Source of the DNA: an uncultured Bacilli bacterium
GTDB lineage: Bacteria; Bacillota_I; Bacilli_A; RF39; UBA660
DNA: 6,574 nt
Direction: 5' to 3'
NCBI GenBank assembly: GCA_947588865.1
Contig: CANPYQ010000061.1
Span: 1 to 6,574 of the forward strand
This document shows positions 6,382 to 6,574 of this stretch, in pieces. Position numbers and translations under genes: made by a program. How positions within the stretch are numbered: position 1 is the first letter of the stretch; each line of letters starts with the position of its first letter. The notes beneath the pieces are model-generated. The model searched no databases, was not told the DNA's origin, and worked only from the letters and a program-made list of their open reading frames with translations.

Positions 6382-6479
6382 GGTATGGTAAACATACCAA
6401 GTGTTCTTTACGAAGCTTAATGTGAAGGACACACAACCAAAACCCCCTGAAGAGTCAGCGAAAGCTGGCTCATTTTTGC
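6382..6479 (+). ncRNA. Candidate structured small RNA, about 98 nt
   Basis: This region has no ORF but has a promoter, three hairpins and a terminator in about 98 nt. Hairpin 1 is GGTATG (6382-6387) with CATACC (6393-6398) around GTAAA. Hairpin 2 is 6401-6411 with 6422-6432, an unbroken 11-bp stem with two G-U pairs around a 10-nt loop. Next comes an unpaired A/C-rich linker (6433-6451) with five consecutive C (6443-6447). Hairpin 3 is GAGTCAGC (6452-6459) with GCTGGCTC (6464-6471), capped by a GAAA tetraloop and followed by T5. The region is clearly richer in G+C than its surroundings, as expected of a folded RNA in an A+T-rich genome. I do not recognise it as tRNA, 6S, SRP, tmRNA, T-box or a known riboswitch. 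Alternatives are a cis-acting leader for a gene to the right, or the 3' UTR of recG. Confidence 0.6.
6452..6477 (+). terminator. Intrinsic terminator with GAAA tetraloop
   Basis: An 8-bp stem with one G-U pair (6452-6459 with 6464-6471), closed by a C-GAAA-G tetraloop, is followed by A and five T (6473-6477). It ends the candidate small RNA and is also the first strong terminator after recG. Confidence 0.85.
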
Positions 6480-6488
6480 TTTTTACTT

Positions 6489-6520
6489 GAAATTACAGGG
6501 CTTTGTAATTTTTGATTTTT
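6489..6520 (+). terminator. Second terminator-like hairpin with T-rich tail
   Basis: AAATTACA (6490-6497) pairs with TGTAATTT (6504-6511). G-U pairs can form inside and outside, and a T-rich tail (6509-6520) follows. It lies 12 nt after the preceding terminator as a tandem back-up. It also sits against the end of the possible minus-strand reading frame from the right, and so may separate convergent transcripts. Confidence 0.6.
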
Positions 6521-6574
6521 ATAAAATAATGCTTTCAACTACCAACCAACTACCAAAATCTAATTTTTTTAATC
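6519..6574 (-). CDS. Possible 3' end of a minus-strand gene, cut by the window edge
   Basis: One minus-strand frame is open from the right edge (first full codon at 6572) to a TAA at 6519-6521, giving LKKLDFGSWLVVESIIL. Seventeen codons alone prove nothing. The interest is that the FGSWLVVES part is encoded by two TTGGTAGTT repeats. From memory, phage and integrative-element tyrosine integrases of Bacillota often end in Gly/Val-Val-rich tails encoded by such repeats next to the attachment site. If so, this is the C-terminus of an integrase gene lying beyond the window. It may also be a chance open frame. Confidence 0.25.
   Translation of the reverse strand, partial: LKKLDFGSWLVVESIIL
6537..6556. 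repeat. Two 9-bp direct repeats, 11-nt period
   Basis: AACTACCAA occurs at 6537-6545 and again at 6548-6556, separated by two bases, so the copies start 11 nt apart, about one helical turn. On the minus strand they read TTGGTAGTT. Repeats spaced by one turn are typical of protein-binding arrays, such as regulator sites or integrase arm sites. Confidence 0.6.

Noticed and set aside
6382..6479. tRNA, tmRNA, T-box or known riboswitch
   Set aside because: There is no cloverleaf, no T-loop GTTCGA motif with CCA end, no T-box TGGNACCGCG-type sequence and no riboswitch core I recognise.
1..6574. CRISPR array or tandem repeat array
   Set aside because: No regularly spaced repeats of 20 bases or more are visible. 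The only direct repeats are the two 9-mers at the right edge.

Overview
The window is very A+T-rich and gene-dense. It has Gram-positive style Shine-Dalgarno sites (AAGGAGG, GAGGT, AGGTGA) and consensus SigA-type promoters with extended -10 boxes. All real genes lie on the + strand, apart from a possible fragment at the right edge. Every tryptophan in the six complete genes is TGG and every stop is TAA or TAG, so the standard bacterial code fits and the Mycoplasma code does not. Together with a stand-alone RecD2, a RecG close to the Bacillus form and a COG2426 membrane protein, this suggests an A+T-rich Bacillota, perhaps an uncultured gut lineage near the Mollicutes (RF39-like). The placement is an inference.

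Layout. (1) 1-1103: a strong promoter drives a single-pass membrane-anchored protein (69-614) and a small cytoplasmic protein with a degenerate J-domain-like C-terminus (629-1051). A terminator hairpin with competing alternative pairings follows. (2) 1104-3317: recD2, a 5'-3' superfamily 1 helicase with all its motifs visible. (3) 3389-3541: a 50-residue membrane microprotein with a strong ribosome binding site, too short for ordinary ORF calling, closed by a perfect 11-bp bidirectional-looking terminator. (4) 3569-3780: non-coding A+T-rich sequence holding one long imperfect inverted repeat. (5) 3790-6342: a near-consensus promoter whose predicted start leaves a leader of only about 9 nt, then a COG2426 membrane protein tightly coupled to recG. 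(6) 6343-6574: a small transcription unit with no ORF but with its own -35/-10, three hairpins and a terminator, best read as a structured small RNA. It is followed by a second terminator and, at the right edge, repeated TTGGTAGTT motifs on the minus strand inside what may be the 3' end of another gene, possibly an integrase.

RecD2 and RecG are both replication-fork and recombination helicases, so the window is in part a genome-maintenance locus. The membrane proteins have no evident mechanistic link to them. The items most worth a second look are the candidate small RNA after recG, the possible element boundary at the right edge, and the switch-like hairpins between the J-like gene and recD2.
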